This document shows, piece by piece, positions 1-7,404 of a stretch of DNA of 21,016 bases. The first letter of the stretch is position 1, and every line of letters begins with the position of its first letter. The translations under genes were made by a program, and so were the position numbers. The DNA lies in contig PPDG01000394.1 of assembly GCA_002899795.1 (NCBI GenBank), positions 1 through 21,016 of the forward strand. Direction: 5' to 3'. Source of the stretch: Desulfobacteraceae bacterium. GTDB taxonomy: Bacteria; Desulfobacterota; Syntrophobacteria; BM002. The notes beneath the pieces are model-generated. The model searched no databases. It was not told where the DNA came from and was given only the letters and a program-made list of their open reading frames with translations.

Positions 1-189
1 ATTGTCACTGTTGCACCTGAGCACAAGACTGACTTCGAGGAGCTCTTTAAAGATCTTGCCTGCGATTGTGTTGGCCGGGTCACGGCAAAACAAAAGCTCA
101 CAGTTAGAGGCCTTGGTGCTAAGGTTCTTTTCAGGGTTGGTCTCCAGCAGCTCAAATCAGCGTGGAAGAAGGCGTTTGGGAATCTTTGA
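1..189 (+). CDS. purL: PurL C-terminal fragment (FGAM synthase large subunit), cut by window start
   Basis: Frame 1 is open from the first base to a TGA at 187-189 and encodes 62 residues. They match the C-terminal end of the synthetase subunit of phosphoribosylformylglycinamidine synthase: a glycine-rich hairpin (VGRV, VRGLGAKV) followed by the terminal helix LKSAWKKAFGNL, which resembles the usual LxxAWxxxF ending. The enzyme carries out the fourth step of purine synthesis, ATP-dependent amidation of FGAR to FGAM in the cytoplasm. PurQ, its glutaminase partner, is the next gene on the same strand, which strongly supports the call. The remainder lies outside the window, so its length and catalytic residues cannot be judged. 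A different frame over the same bases (from base 2) is a shadow. Confidence 0.8.
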   Translation: MVTVAPEHKTDFEELFKDLACDCVGRVTAKQKLTVRGLGAKVLFRVGLQQLKSAWKKAFGNL

Positions 190-362
190 GTGTCAGTAGT
201 GGTCTGTAGTCCGTGGTCAGTTGCAAAAGGGCACAAGGCACAGGGCGCAAGGCATAAGGCAAAGGAGACAGGAGATAGGAGATAAAAACCTAAAGACTGT
301 CATTCCCTACTGGCTACTGACTACTTCAGCTTTTACGATTTGAACAACGGACAATTCTTAAA
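190..362. other. purL-purQ spacer with degenerate short direct repeats
   Basis: 173 bp separate purL from purQ, wide for genes whose products form one complex. The spacer holds low-complexity iterations: variants of CACAAGGCA/GCAAGGC at about 231-262, GGAGATAGGAGATA at about 270-285, and CTACTGGCTACTGACTAC near 309-326. The 15-mer GTCCGTGGTCAGTTG (210-224) recurs inverted at about 3370-3384. No hairpin with a T-tract and no convincing promoter is visible. Confidence 0.5.
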
Positions 363-1229
363 ATGCAAGAAAGCACAAATATTTCAGCTGACTCATTCGT
401 GATTGGCCGCTCCCCGAAGGCTCTGGTGTTAACGGGTTATGGCCTCAACTGTGACCGGGAAACCGCTTATGCTTTCGAGTTGGCTGGGGCCGAGGCTCAT
501 CGAATCCACATCAACCAACTGCTGATGGGAGAAGAAATCGGCCAAAGTGCCAGGTTGGAAGATTATCAGATCCTGGCCTTTATCGGCGGTTTTTCCTGGG
601 GCGACGACCATGGGGCAGGAGTTCTCCTGGCCACCAAGCTACTGTACAATATCGGCGAGCAAATACTCGGCTTCATCGAGGCGGGAAACCTGGTTATAGG
701 CATCTGTAATGGCTTTCAGGCCCTGGTTAATTTGGGACTGTTACCTGGTCTCGATGGAGATTACCGTTCTCGCCGGGTGGCTCTCATTGGTAATGACTGC
801 GGCAGCTTTCGCGACCAGTGGGTAAACTTAACGGTGGAAGAAGACTCGATTTGCGTGTTTACCCGGGGCTTGAAAAACCTGGAACTTCCAATTCGACATG
901 GAGAAGGGAAGTTTTACGCTGAGAAAACTGTAATCGGCCGCCTCCTGGAACAAAACCAGGTGGTGCTTCGTTATGCCGGCAGCGAAGGTAATCCTGCCAT
1001 GGGCAGCTTTCCTGAAAATCCCAATGGTTCTTTGGAGGATATTGCCGGGATCTGCGACCCCACCGGGAGAGTGTTCGGTTTGATGCCTCATCCAGAAGCG
1101 TATAACCACTGGACCAACCATCCGAACTGGACCCGGTTCAAAGAGCGTTTCCGCCGAGGTGGAGAATCGTACCCCCAGGAGGGCTATGGCATCCAGATAT
1201 TTCGCAACGCTGTTAATTACTTTAAATAA
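363..1229 (+). CDS. purQ: PurQ, FGAM synthase glutaminase subunit
   Basis: Class I (triad) glutamine amidotransferase that hydrolyses glutamine and passes ammonia to PurL for FGAR to FGAM conversion. The 288-residue product shows the expected order: N-terminal VLTGYGLNCDRET (22-34), GGFSWGDDHGAG (75-86), the nucleophile elbow GICNGFQAL with Cys115, the RHGEGKFY segment (178-185), and the catalytic pair His243/Glu245 in MPHPEAYNHW. All triad residues are present. It is longer than the roughly 220-230 residues usual for stand-alone small PurQ and resembles the glutaminase domain at the end of the fused large enzyme in size and in its HGEGKF segment. The ATG at 363 is taken because the conserved domain begins near residue 18; no strong Shine-Dalgarno is seen. 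It follows purL on the same strand. Confidence 0.93.
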   Translation: MQESTNISADSFVIGRSPKALVLTGYGLNCDRETAYAFELAGAEAHRIHINQLLMGEEIGQSARLEDYQILAFIGGFSWGDDHGAGVLLATKLLYNIGEQILGFIEAGNLVIGICNGFQALVNLGLLPGLDGDYRSRRVALIGNDCGSFRDQWVNLTVEEDSICVFTRGLKNLELPIRHGEGKFYAEKTVIGRLLEQNQVVLRYAGSEGNPAMGSFPENPNGSLEDIAGICDPTGRVFGLMPHPEAYNHWTNHPNWTRFKERFRRGGESYPQEGYGIQIFRNAVNYFK

Positions 1230-1341
1230 AACAGTTACTCAATTTCGAACTACTCCGTTGGATCGAGTCCCAGTTAATCTGAATTGCTACACAGTGACCG
1301 TATTTGTATTCTTGCAAAGATTCTCTATAGGTGAGCTTTTT

Positions 1342-1412
1342 CTGGATTCATGCTTTTGCAGGAATGACGGTGGATAGAGATGTTCGTCATTCCCGCGGAG
1401 GCGGGAATCCAG
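1342..1412. repeat. Palindromic intergenic repeat pair (28-nt units, inverted)
   Basis: Two inverted copies of a 28-nt unit flank a 15-nt spacer: 1342-1369 (CTGGATTC...GGAATGACG) and 1385-1412 (CGTCATTC...GAATCCAG). The right unit itself contains the stem CCCGCGGAGGCGGG. The left copy is diverged in its middle. This resembles the dispersed CGTCATTCCCGC...GCGGGAATCCAG elements seen in many proteobacterial genomes and has REP/BIME-like organisation. It lies between purQ and the ferredoxin-like gene. Confidence 0.7.
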
Positions 1413-1485
1413 GCGGCTGTGGAGTTTAGGTTAAAAGATTATTGTGGTCAATTCGATCAGGAGAATTTGGAAGGCCCAGTAGCGT

Positions 1486-2331
1486 ATGTGTCAGTTCTGT
1501 CACCAGCATGGTGAAGGGAAAAAGTGGTATCTCAAGGCAGAGCACTATTCCCAGGATCTGTTGTCTGACCTGCGGCGGCGGACATTTATCAAGGATTTCA
1601 TAGTGGATGTCGGCGATGGCCATGCAGAGCAGCTGGAAAAGAAATTTCATTTTGGCATGCAAGCTCCCGCCTGGCTGCGTCAGACTTATTACTGGTTTAC
1701 TGAGAGAAGCTATCGGAGGGATCACTACGGCCAGGTGGTTCCCCTAGAAGATCTCGACAAGGTTTTGGATCTCGCAAGCTCCATCGTCAGAATTCCCTGC
1801 ATCTGCCGCAAAAGCAGCACCGGCAAAAACGACGCCCGTTACTGCTTCGGGCTCAGCATTGATCCCGAGAAGTTTCTGGATATAAAGGAGGCCTTTCTTG
1901 AGACTTTTAGACCCGGACCGGAGGTGGATCTTTTCGAACACTTGAGCAAAGCAGAGGCTCTGGACCTGCTGCAAGCTTATGAAAAAGAGAGTCTGATCCA
2001 CTCTCTGTGGACTTTCAAGACGCCGTTTATCGGCGGCCTTTGTAATTGTGACCGAGCCGACTGCCTGGCCTTGTTGAGCGATCGCTACGGGCTTCGCCTC
2101 TTTTTCAGGGCAGAGTACGTTGCCCAGACTACGGGGGAGAACTGCAGTGGCTGTCGTTCCTGCCTTGCGGCCTGCCAGTTCGGCGCCATCAGTTTTGCGG
2201 CGGCCCGCAAAATGGCCTTTATTGATCCCCTGCGCTGCTACGGCTGTGGTGTGTGCCGGAGCCATTGTGAGCAGCACGCCATCCATCTAATCCCTCGAAC
2301 TCATCATCCCCTTGCTCGCCGCCTCTGGTAG
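1486..2331 (+). CDS. Cysteine-rich protein with C-terminal double [4Fe-4S] ferredoxin domain
   Basis: 281 residues. The C-terminal quarter is a two-cluster ferredoxin domain: CSGCRSCLAAC (Cys220, 223, 226, 230) and CYGCGVCRSHC (Cys251, 254, 257, 261), both CxxCxxCxxxC, so it should bind two [4Fe-4S] clusters. The first about 215 residues match no enzyme family I recognise but hold eight further cysteines: CQFCHQH at the extreme N-terminus (Cys2, Cys5, His6, His8), CIC plus Cys120 (105, 107, 120), and CNC plus Cys193 (186, 188, 193). There is no signal peptide or membrane segment, so it is probably cytoplasmic. AGGAGA and GGAAGG occur 12-25 nt before the ATG. The gene stands alone between purQ and a convergent amidotransferase gene. 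An electron-transfer or cluster-sensing role is inference only. Confidence 0.8.
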   Translation: MCQFCHQHGEGKKWYLKAEHYSQDLLSDLRRRTFIKDFIVDVGDGHAEQLEKKFHFGMQAPAWLRQTYYWFTERSYRRDHYGQVVPLEDLDKVLDLASSIVRIPCICRKSSTGKNDARYCFGLSIDPEKFLDIKEAFLETFRPGPEVDLFEHLSKAEALDLLQAYEKESLIHSLWTFKTPFIGGLCNCDRADCLALLSDRYGLRLFFRAEYVAQTTGENCSGCRSCLAACQFGAISFAAARKMAFIDPLRCYGCGVCRSHCEQHAIHLIPRTHHPLARRLW

Positions 2332-2351
2332 CTTAACGCCCTCGACAGTGT

Positions 2352-2419
2352 TTACCCACTTTATCCCGTAGACAATATGGGTAATTTTACCCATTTTATC
2401 TACGGGATGTTTTGGGTAA
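2352..2419. repeat. 68-bp nested palindrome between convergent genes (possible bidirectional terminator)
   Basis: Two 33-nt arms, 2352-2384 and 2387-2419, separated by TT, are inverted copies matching at 27 of 33 positions. Each arm also begins with TTACCCA and ends with TGGGTAA, so each is a small palindrome in itself; CCCGTAGA and TCTACGGG form the core of the long stem. It sits between the stop of the [4Fe-4S] gene (+) and the stop of the amidotransferase gene (-). It could end transcription from both sides or be a mobile palindromic repeat. There is no clean T-tract. Confidence 0.75.
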
Positions 2420-2517
2420 TATTTTCGATACAATTTGTTATTTAGATAGCTTAGGGGAATAGTGGTGTTTGGTGAGCTTTGGATAGAAAGTTAGTATGGG
2501 GTTTTAATCATAGGTGA

Positions 2518-3264
2518 TTAGATGGCTTGCTGAAAGATGATGTCGGCCCCTGATATCATTAAGAGAAGGCCCTGCCTGTTGGTGCTCTTTGCCACCCTCA
2601 CCCAGTTCTCGTCACTCAGGCCGCGCTCCAAGGTGGTGAGCATAAAGCCACCTTCCAGTTTTCTGCTGCCCTTCAGTAACATGAACTGGCGATGATTGGT
2701 AAAGGCAAACAGAACCCAGCCGTTGGTTAATAAGTAATTGTAGTCGCCCGGGTATTCATTGATTAGCCCCGCGGTACTCTGGCACAAGGCTTCGAAAAGA
2801 GCAGGCAAAGCTGGAGGTGATTTTCGCAAACGCGAGCACAACTGGTCCCGGAGATATTCAAAAGCTCTGGCCGAATCGCTGTGGGCATCCTCTATTGGAT
2901 TTGAGCTGGTTTGGTAGCGTTCAACCGCCGGCGCCTTGCCATTGTGAACGAAGAGCCACTCATGACCAATGAATGGAAGCACAAAGGGATGGGCATTACA
3001 TTCATCAACGGGGCCGCTGGTTCTGAGGCGGACATGGCAGAGGATAATCCTACTCTTCACCACCCGGGCCAGCCTCTGGAAGCTGTCATGCACCCGACCG
3101 GCAACATAGGCGCCTTCGGCAGATTTTTCCACCAGGGCACGGTGCTTTTTGAAATAGCCTATGCCCCAGCCATCCATGTTTTTCCTGGCCTTAATGGCAA
3201 AGAGGGGTAGAGACTTTGGGGCGGAATAATCTTTCCCTGCTGACAGAGCAAATAAATCGCACAT
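2518..3264 (-). CDS. Class II glutamine amidotransferase (YafJ-like), catalytically intact copy
   Basis: Ntn-type glutaminase domain of 248 residues. The start is set at the ATG of 3264-3262, not the GTG three codons upstream, because it gives Met-Cys-Asp and removal of Met exposes the Cys2 nucleophile. Visible motifs: MCDLFALSAG (1-10), DGWGIGY (31-37), HVRLRTSG with the glutamine-binding Arg79 (77-84), AHPF (91-94), and FVHNG with oxyanion Asn108/Gly109. All key residues are present, so it should hydrolyse glutamine and release ammonia. It is the last gene of a minus-strand trio with a diverged paralogue (3395-4135) and an amidoligase (4266-5201). Ammonia transfer to the amidoligase is the natural inference. 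The 130-bp gap upstream holds a dispersed 23-mer repeat. Confidence 0.88.
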   Translation of the reverse strand: MCDLFALSAGKDYSAPKSLPLFAIKARKNMDGWGIGYFKKHRALVEKSAEGAYVAGRVHDSFQRLARVVKSRIILCHVRLRTSGPVDECNAHPFVLPFIGHEWLFVHNGKAPAVERYQTSSNPIEDAHSDSARAFEYLRDQLCSRLRKSPPALPALFEALCQSTAGLINEYPGDYNYLLTNGWVLFAFTNHRQFMLLKGSRKLEGGFMLTTLERGLSDENWVRVAKSTNRQGLLLMISGADIIFQQAI

Positions 3265-3326
3265 CTGGCTCACTTCGTTCGCCGCATGGGGCAGAGAGCA
3301 TGGAGTATATTATCATTAATACCCTA

Positions 3327-3349
3327 CTTGTCCTGAGCTTGTCGAAGGG
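3327..3349. repeat. Dispersed 23-nt intergenic repeat
   Basis: The stretch 3327-3349 contains TCCTGAGCTTGTCGAAGGG, the core of a short repeat I recognise as very common between genes in many bacterial genomes (reverse form CCCTTCGACAAGCTCAGGA). It lies between the two amidotransferase genes. Only one copy is seen in this window. Confidence 0.5.
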
Positions 3350-3394
3350 TGCTCTATGCCGTTTACACAACTGACCACGGACAACAATGAACTA

Positions 3395-4135
3395 TTAAAT
3401 ATCGTCCAGATACAATACATCCGGGCCGGCTATAACCATGAGCTTGCCCTGGGAATTTTCGTCAGCTTCGATGGGCAACCATTCGTCTGGGCTCAAACGC
3501 TCTCCTACAGAGGTGACCAGTAAGATATCTCCAAGTTTTTCAGATTTCTTCAGGAGCAGAAGTCGCCGAGAGTTGGAAAATCCAAAAAGCACCGATTCGT
3601 TAGCGAGGAAAAAGGTGTACAGGCCGGGATAGTCGGACAGGAGCTTACGGATACACTCCCGTAGAGCCAAATAAAGCGTCCCATAAGGGTAGTTTTCCGT
3701 GTGACTTATTAATTGATCTCTCAGATACTCGAAAATTCTGGCAGCACTGACATTGGCCTCCAGCCGCGGTTCATTGACGGTCTGGTATCCGTCAATATCC
3801 TGCTCTCTCCCTACATGAACAAAGAGCCAAATATGGTACAAGAAGGGAAGGGTAAAAGGATCGTTGTGAGCACTATGCTGACCGCCGCTCAAGGGACAGC
3901 TGATGTGCGATACTATTATCCTACTGTCAATTACCCGAGCCAACCGCTGGAAGCTCTCGTGCACCTGATCTCCATCGTAGACCTGCTCGGATGATTTTTC
4001 CACAAGAGCCTGACCCTCGCGAAAAAACCCGATGCCCCAACCATGCATGTTCTGCTTGGCCTTTTCGGCGAAAATAGACAGATAGTCTTGGGCGCTATAA
4101 TTGTAGCCTGCCGAAAGGGCAAAAATGTCACACAT
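3395..4135 (-). CDS. Class II glutamine amidotransferase paralogue with degenerate active site
   Basis: 246 residues, clearly homologous along its length to the neighbouring amidotransferase (shared FALSAG, GWGIG, ALVEKS, SFQRLARV, FEYLRDQL). The ATG at 4135 is chosen because it has GGGAG five bases upstream (4141-4145) and yields Met-Cys-Asp, keeping the N-terminal Cys. Two key residues are changed. The HVR motif that holds the glutamine carboxylate reads HIS (Ser79 for Arg79), and the oxyanion HNG reads HVG (Val108 for Asn108). AHPF has become NDPF. Both changes are plain in the DNA and the frame is intact, so this is not decay by frameshift. A structural, regulatory or changed-substrate partner of the intact copy is likely; normal glutaminase activity is unlikely. 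Confidence 0.85.
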   Translation of the reverse strand: MCDIFALSAGYNYSAQDYLSIFAEKAKQNMHGWGIGFFREGQALVEKSSEQVYDGDQVHESFQRLARVIDSRIIVSHISCPLSGGQHSAHNDPFTLPFLYHIWLFVHVGREQDIDGYQTVNEPRLEANVSAARIFEYLRDQLISHTENYPYGTLYLALRECIRKLLSDYPGLYTFFLANESVLFGFSNSRRLLLLKKSEKLGDILLVTSVGERLSPDEWLPIEADENSQGKLMVIAGPDVLYLDDI

Positions 4136-4242
4136 AGCAGCTCCCACCAATGTTAAGATTAAGTAGCTGTTTGTTTACTTGCCTGGTTTGCGCTCTCGGT
4201 CGTTTTCCGGCGTGGTATACGAAGTTGGGCTTCGGAGATGGC

Positions 4243-4260
4243 AGCGGGCAACTGCCCGCT
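4243..4260. repeat. Perfect 8-bp-stem hairpin after the amidoligase gene
   Basis: AGCGGGCA and TGCCCGCT form a perfect stem with a two-base AC centre. It lies five bases beyond the amidoligase stop codon, in the gap before the degenerate amidotransferase. There is no T-tract, so attenuation or RNA-end protection is more likely than full intrinsic termination. Confidence 0.5.
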
Positions 4261-4265
4261 TCAAA

Positions 4266-5201
4266 CTAGCTGGAGAAAAGTTTGATTCGGTCCGCATAGC
4301 CTAAGGCGTGGTAGATTACGTAGATTGTTTGTAGCCACTTGTTCCCATTGTTATGAAAAGTGATGGTTGGGATATGTCCCTGACTCATTTCCACCAGAAA
4401 CTGGCTGAAAATGATCCACTGCATAGCGTCGTCGATATGGGACAGCACTGCGGAGTGATAGCGAAATTCAATGGTGGAGCGAAACCAGTACGAGTGGAGA
4501 TTCAAACCGTGATAACGGGTCTTGTCGTAGCGCGGATATCTGCCCTCCTCTGGATCGTAGCGGTTTTCCGGCGAATACCATAATTTCTTGAGCCGGCAGT
4601 TGCTTGGTCCGCACACGGGATCGCAGTCTCTCAAAAAGGCCTTAACATCTATTTCCATGGGGCGACAAGTATTTTTGTTCTGGCGCTCTCCCGGGATGAG
4701 CAGATAAAAGAGATTTTCCATGGGGTGAACGAGCTTCACGAGCTCTTTGAGGTTTTCACAGCTGTACAAATCTTGATCCACTCCATGATGAACATGGAAG
4801 CCGCACGACCCATCAATATTTACTCTCTCGATCTCATTGAGAAACTGCATGGCCTGGTAGACTTGTACGAGTCCTCCAATACCACTCAGAATTGGACTGA
4901 CGAGTTCGGCGCCATATTTGGTGTGAAGTTTGCCTCTCACGGATGTGTCTTCCTCAAAATGCCACGAGTCGCTGTCCGCACCAAGGGCAATGTTGGAGTC
5001 GGAGCAAAGCTGTGGGAAGCGCCGGCCATCCCTGGCTCGAGAGGAAATGTTGTAAGGCTTGATGATGCCGTTATCAAGAGGGGTTAGAACGTAATTCAAT
5101 CCGTAGAATTCGATTTCGACGCCAAAGGTACGGTCCTCAAAATAATGAAGCATGGGATACTGGTTCTTGAGCCGTACGATGAGCCAATGTGGGGCAGTCA
5201 T
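4266..5201 (-). CDS. Putative amidoligase (Amidoligase_2, COOH-NH2 ligase superfamily)
   Basis: 311 residues from the ATG at 5201, with glutamine-synthetase-like COOH-NH2 ligase motifs: FGVEIEF (26-32; Glu29, Glu31), WHFEEDTSV with Asp85, GAELVSP with Glu99, CGFHVHHG (133-140; His136, His138, His139) and STIEFR with Glu245/Arg247. These acidic and His residues are the expected metal and ATP ligands. The family (Pfam Amidoligase_2) is predicted to join a carboxylate to an amine using ATP and is often encoded beside class II glutamine amidotransferases, exactly as here with two downstream. The substrate is unknown; peptides, cell-wall or small-metabolite modification are options. The start is uncertain: GGAAGG (5214-5219) lies 12 bases before the 5201 ATG, while an ATG at 5213 and a GTG at 5222 are also in frame. 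No membrane segment. Confidence 0.82.
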   Translation of the reverse strand: MTAPHWLIVRLKNQYPMLHYFEDRTFGVEIEFYGLNYVLTPLDNGIIKPYNISSRARDGRRFPQLCSDSNIALGADSDSWHFEEDTSVRGKLHTKYGAELVSPILSGIGGLVQVYQAMQFLNEIERVNIDGSCGFHVHHGVDQDLYSCENLKELVKLVHPMENLFYLLIPGERQNKNTCRPMEIDVKAFLRDCDPVCGPSNCRLKKLWYSPENRYDPEEGRYPRYDKTRYHGLNLHSYWFRSTIEFRYHSAVLSHIDDAMQWIIFSQFLVEMSQGHIPTITFHNNGNKWLQTIYVIYHALGYADRIKLFSS

Positions 5202-5333
5202 CTCAGTTCTCATCCTTCCCACTGGAATGGTACCGCGACCGAGTCAGTGGTAACGATCGGCGATCATTCTTTTCTAATTTTCGCCGGACAAAATTTATTT
5301 TATCAGAAATTACTATAGGTCACTACAAGATAG

Positions 5334-7364
5334 TTAATTGTCCTCCTCCATGATAATTCTGGCGTCTGCCACCAAGGCGCCTTGTGGATAGGCAAACACC
5401 GGGTTCAAATCAATTTCTACGATTTTGGGGTTTTCTTCGGCGAGCTGTGCAACTGCCAAGAGACAATCAGCCAGTGCATTCATGTCCACTGGTGGCTGGC
5501 CTCGATATCCGGCAAGAACAGGATATCCTTTGATCTGCTGGATCATTTCGAGCGCATCTTTCCGGCTTAGGGGGGGATGCCACAATACCACGTCACGAAA
5601 AATTTCCACCAAAACCCCACCAAGACCGAAAAGCATGATTGGACCGAACTGGGGATCGCGGTTCATCCCGATGATGACTTCCTGACCAGCAGGAGCCATC
5701 TTGTTCACCAAAACACCGTCGATCTTGGCCTGGGGGCATGAGTTCTTCACTCTTGCAAGAAGTTCGCCGTATGCTTTCTCCACCGCTTCTGGGGTGTCCA
5801 GGTTGAGTTGCACCCCACCAGCATCGCTCTTGTGGACTATGTCAGGAGAACTGACCTTGAGAGCCACCGGGAATCCCTGCTTTTGGGCAATCTCACTGGC
5901 ACTGCCAGGGCTTTCAGCAAGAGCGAAAGCGGTGCAGTCCAAACCTTTTTCCGCGACCAGTGAAAGTGCCTCGTGTGGTGGTAGCTGAATTCCAGTTGCC
6001 GAGAGAGTGAGTGTTGGTTCTTGGGGGGTTGAAAGCGATTTCCGGTCCATGACCTGGGCCAGAGCCTTAATCCCGCGCTCCGGTGTAGGAAATACCGGTA
6101 TTCCATTGAGATGCATACGTTCCCGTTCCCGTCGCTCCACGTCAGCACCACCGAGAAATATTACCAGTTCATTGGCCGCGGGAGTTACGACCTCCGAAGC
6201 ACCTTCCACCGGATCGCCAAAAATAACACCCAGGGTGTCGAAGTGATCCCGAGCTTCTCGGATGACGTCTCCAAACATCTGGGCCGTGGCATCGCCGGTA
6301 AGATCGATGGGATTAGCCTTGATGGCATGGGCCGGGATCAAAGGGGTGATTGCCTCAACTACTTGCGCAGGTAAGGGGGCCGCATCCAAGCCCTCCTGCT
6401 CCGCCTGATCCGTGCCGAGAATTGCAGCACCACCAGAGGTGGTGATGAAGACAATGGTATTGCCCTTTGGCGGCTTAAGATATGCGAATGCCTTGGCAAA
6501 GTCATAGAACTCCTCTATGGTATAGGCCCGGCAGACGTTATATTTATTGAAAAGAGAATCGTAAATGGCATCAGCACCGGCCAGAGCCTTGGTATGTGAC
6601 TCCGCGGCCACCTTGCCTTTGGGCGTGCGACCGGACTTGAGAACTACCAAGGGCTTCTGCAACCGATCCATTACCTCCAAGAACTGGGCAGGCCGTTTTA
6701 TCCCCTCTATGTAGGCAGCAATAACCTCGGTGTTCTCATCGTGGTTGAAGTAGTCAATGAGGTCGGCTTCATCCACGTCAGCCCGGTTGCCCATGCTCAC
6801 AAAGCTGGAAACACCTAGTTTTTCCTCGGAAAACCAGTCCATCATGGCAGCTCCCACCGTGCCACTCTGGGAGATGACCGCCACTTTGCCGGGGTAGGTG
6901 AGCAAGGGCCAGGAAGCACAGATTGGATGATGGGGATTGTTCACTCCCTGGCAGTTGGGCCCAATCAGTCTTACTCCGAATTTACGCGCTACTTCAGTTG
7001 TTTGCTGCTGCAGTTCCTCACCCTCGGCTCCAGCCTCACTGAACCCACCGGTGATGATCACAGCGCCCTTTACGCCCTTCTCCCCGCAATCCTGAATAGC
7101 CTGGGGTACGAATCGCGCCGGTATGATGAGCACAGCCAGGTCAGGCGGCTCTTGAAGCTCCTTGACATTGGTATGGCAGGGAAGGTCGAGGATGGTGTCA
7201 GCTTTGGGATTTATTGGATAGACGGCTCCCTGGTAGCCGCCGTCCAAGATGTTTTTCAAGATCTCGTGGCCCAGCTTGTCAGGACTGGTTGAAGCCCCGA
7301 TTACTGCCACACTCTTGGGCCTGAGAATACCATCCAATTGGCTTACCGAGTCAGGTAGCGTCAT
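5334..7364 (-). CDS. NDP-forming acyl-CoA synthetase (acetyl-CoA synthetase ADP-forming, fused alpha-beta)
   Basis: 676 residues. Interconverts acyl-CoA + ADP + Pi and acid + ATP + CoA, so it can conserve energy by substrate-level phosphorylation. Order: CoA-binding Rossmann domain (SVAVIGAS, 18-25), succinyl-CoA-ligase-like domains (GGFSEAG 106-112; IGPNCQG 134-140; ISQSGTVG 164-171), the phosphohistidine loop ESHTKALAG with His257, then a C-terminal ATP-grasp domain (GFPVALKV, HKSDAGGVQLNL, FGLGGVLVE). The start is the ATG at 7364, with AGGAGG eight bases upstream; an upstream in-frame extension to 7445 is read from repeat DNA and is rejected. Upstream lies the thioesterase, downstream the amidoligase. 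The acyl substrate is not visible. Confidence 0.92.
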   Translation of the reverse strand: MTLPDSVSQLDGILRPKSVAVIGASTSPDKLGHEILKNILDGGYQGAVYPINPKADTILDLPCHTNVKELQEPPDLAVLIIPARFVPQAIQDCGEKGVKGAVIITGGFSEAGAEGEELQQQTTEVARKFGVRLIGPNCQGVNNPHHPICASWPLLTYPGKVAVISQSGTVGAAMMDWFSEEKLGVSSFVSMGNRADVDEADLIDYFNHDENTEVIAAYIEGIKRPAQFLEVMDRLQKPLVVLKSGRTPKGKVAAESHTKALAGADAIYDSLFNKYNVCRAYTIEEFYDFAKAFAYLKPPKGNTIVFITTSGGAAILGTDQAEQEGLDAAPLPAQVVEAITPLIPAHAIKANPIDLTGDATAQMFGDVIREARDHFDTLGVIFGDPVEGASEVVTPAANELVIFLGGADVERRERERMHLNGIPVFPTPERGIKALAQVMDRKSLSTPQEPTLTLSATGIQLPPHEALSLVAEKGLDCTAFALAESPGSASEIAQKQGFPVALKVSSPDIVHKSDAGGVQLNLDTPEAVEKAYGELLARVKNSCPQAKIDGVLVNKMAPAGQEVIIGMNRDPQFGPIMLFGLGGVLVEIFRDVVLWHPPLSRKDALEMIQQIKGYPVLAGYRGQPPVDMNALADCLLAVAQLAEENPKIVEIDLNPVFAYPQGALVADARIIMEEDN

Positions 7365-7404
7365 TTCACACACCTCCTGTGGACGCAAAGCACAGACCGT
7401 TATG

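Noticed and set aside
2..199. Open frame of 65 codons at the window start
   Set aside because: Frame 1 over the same bases encodes the recognisable PurL C-terminus; this frame is a shadow.
1744..2286. Minus-strand frame of 180 codons over the [4Fe-4S] gene
   Set aside because: It is antisense to a gene with clear CxxCxxCxxxC motifs; a shadow of biased codon use.
3265..4265. Recent tandem duplication of an amidotransferase unit including its spacer (both gaps are 130 bp)
   Set aside because: The two gaps have equal length but unrelated sequence, and the proteins are well diverged, so equal spacing is coincidence.
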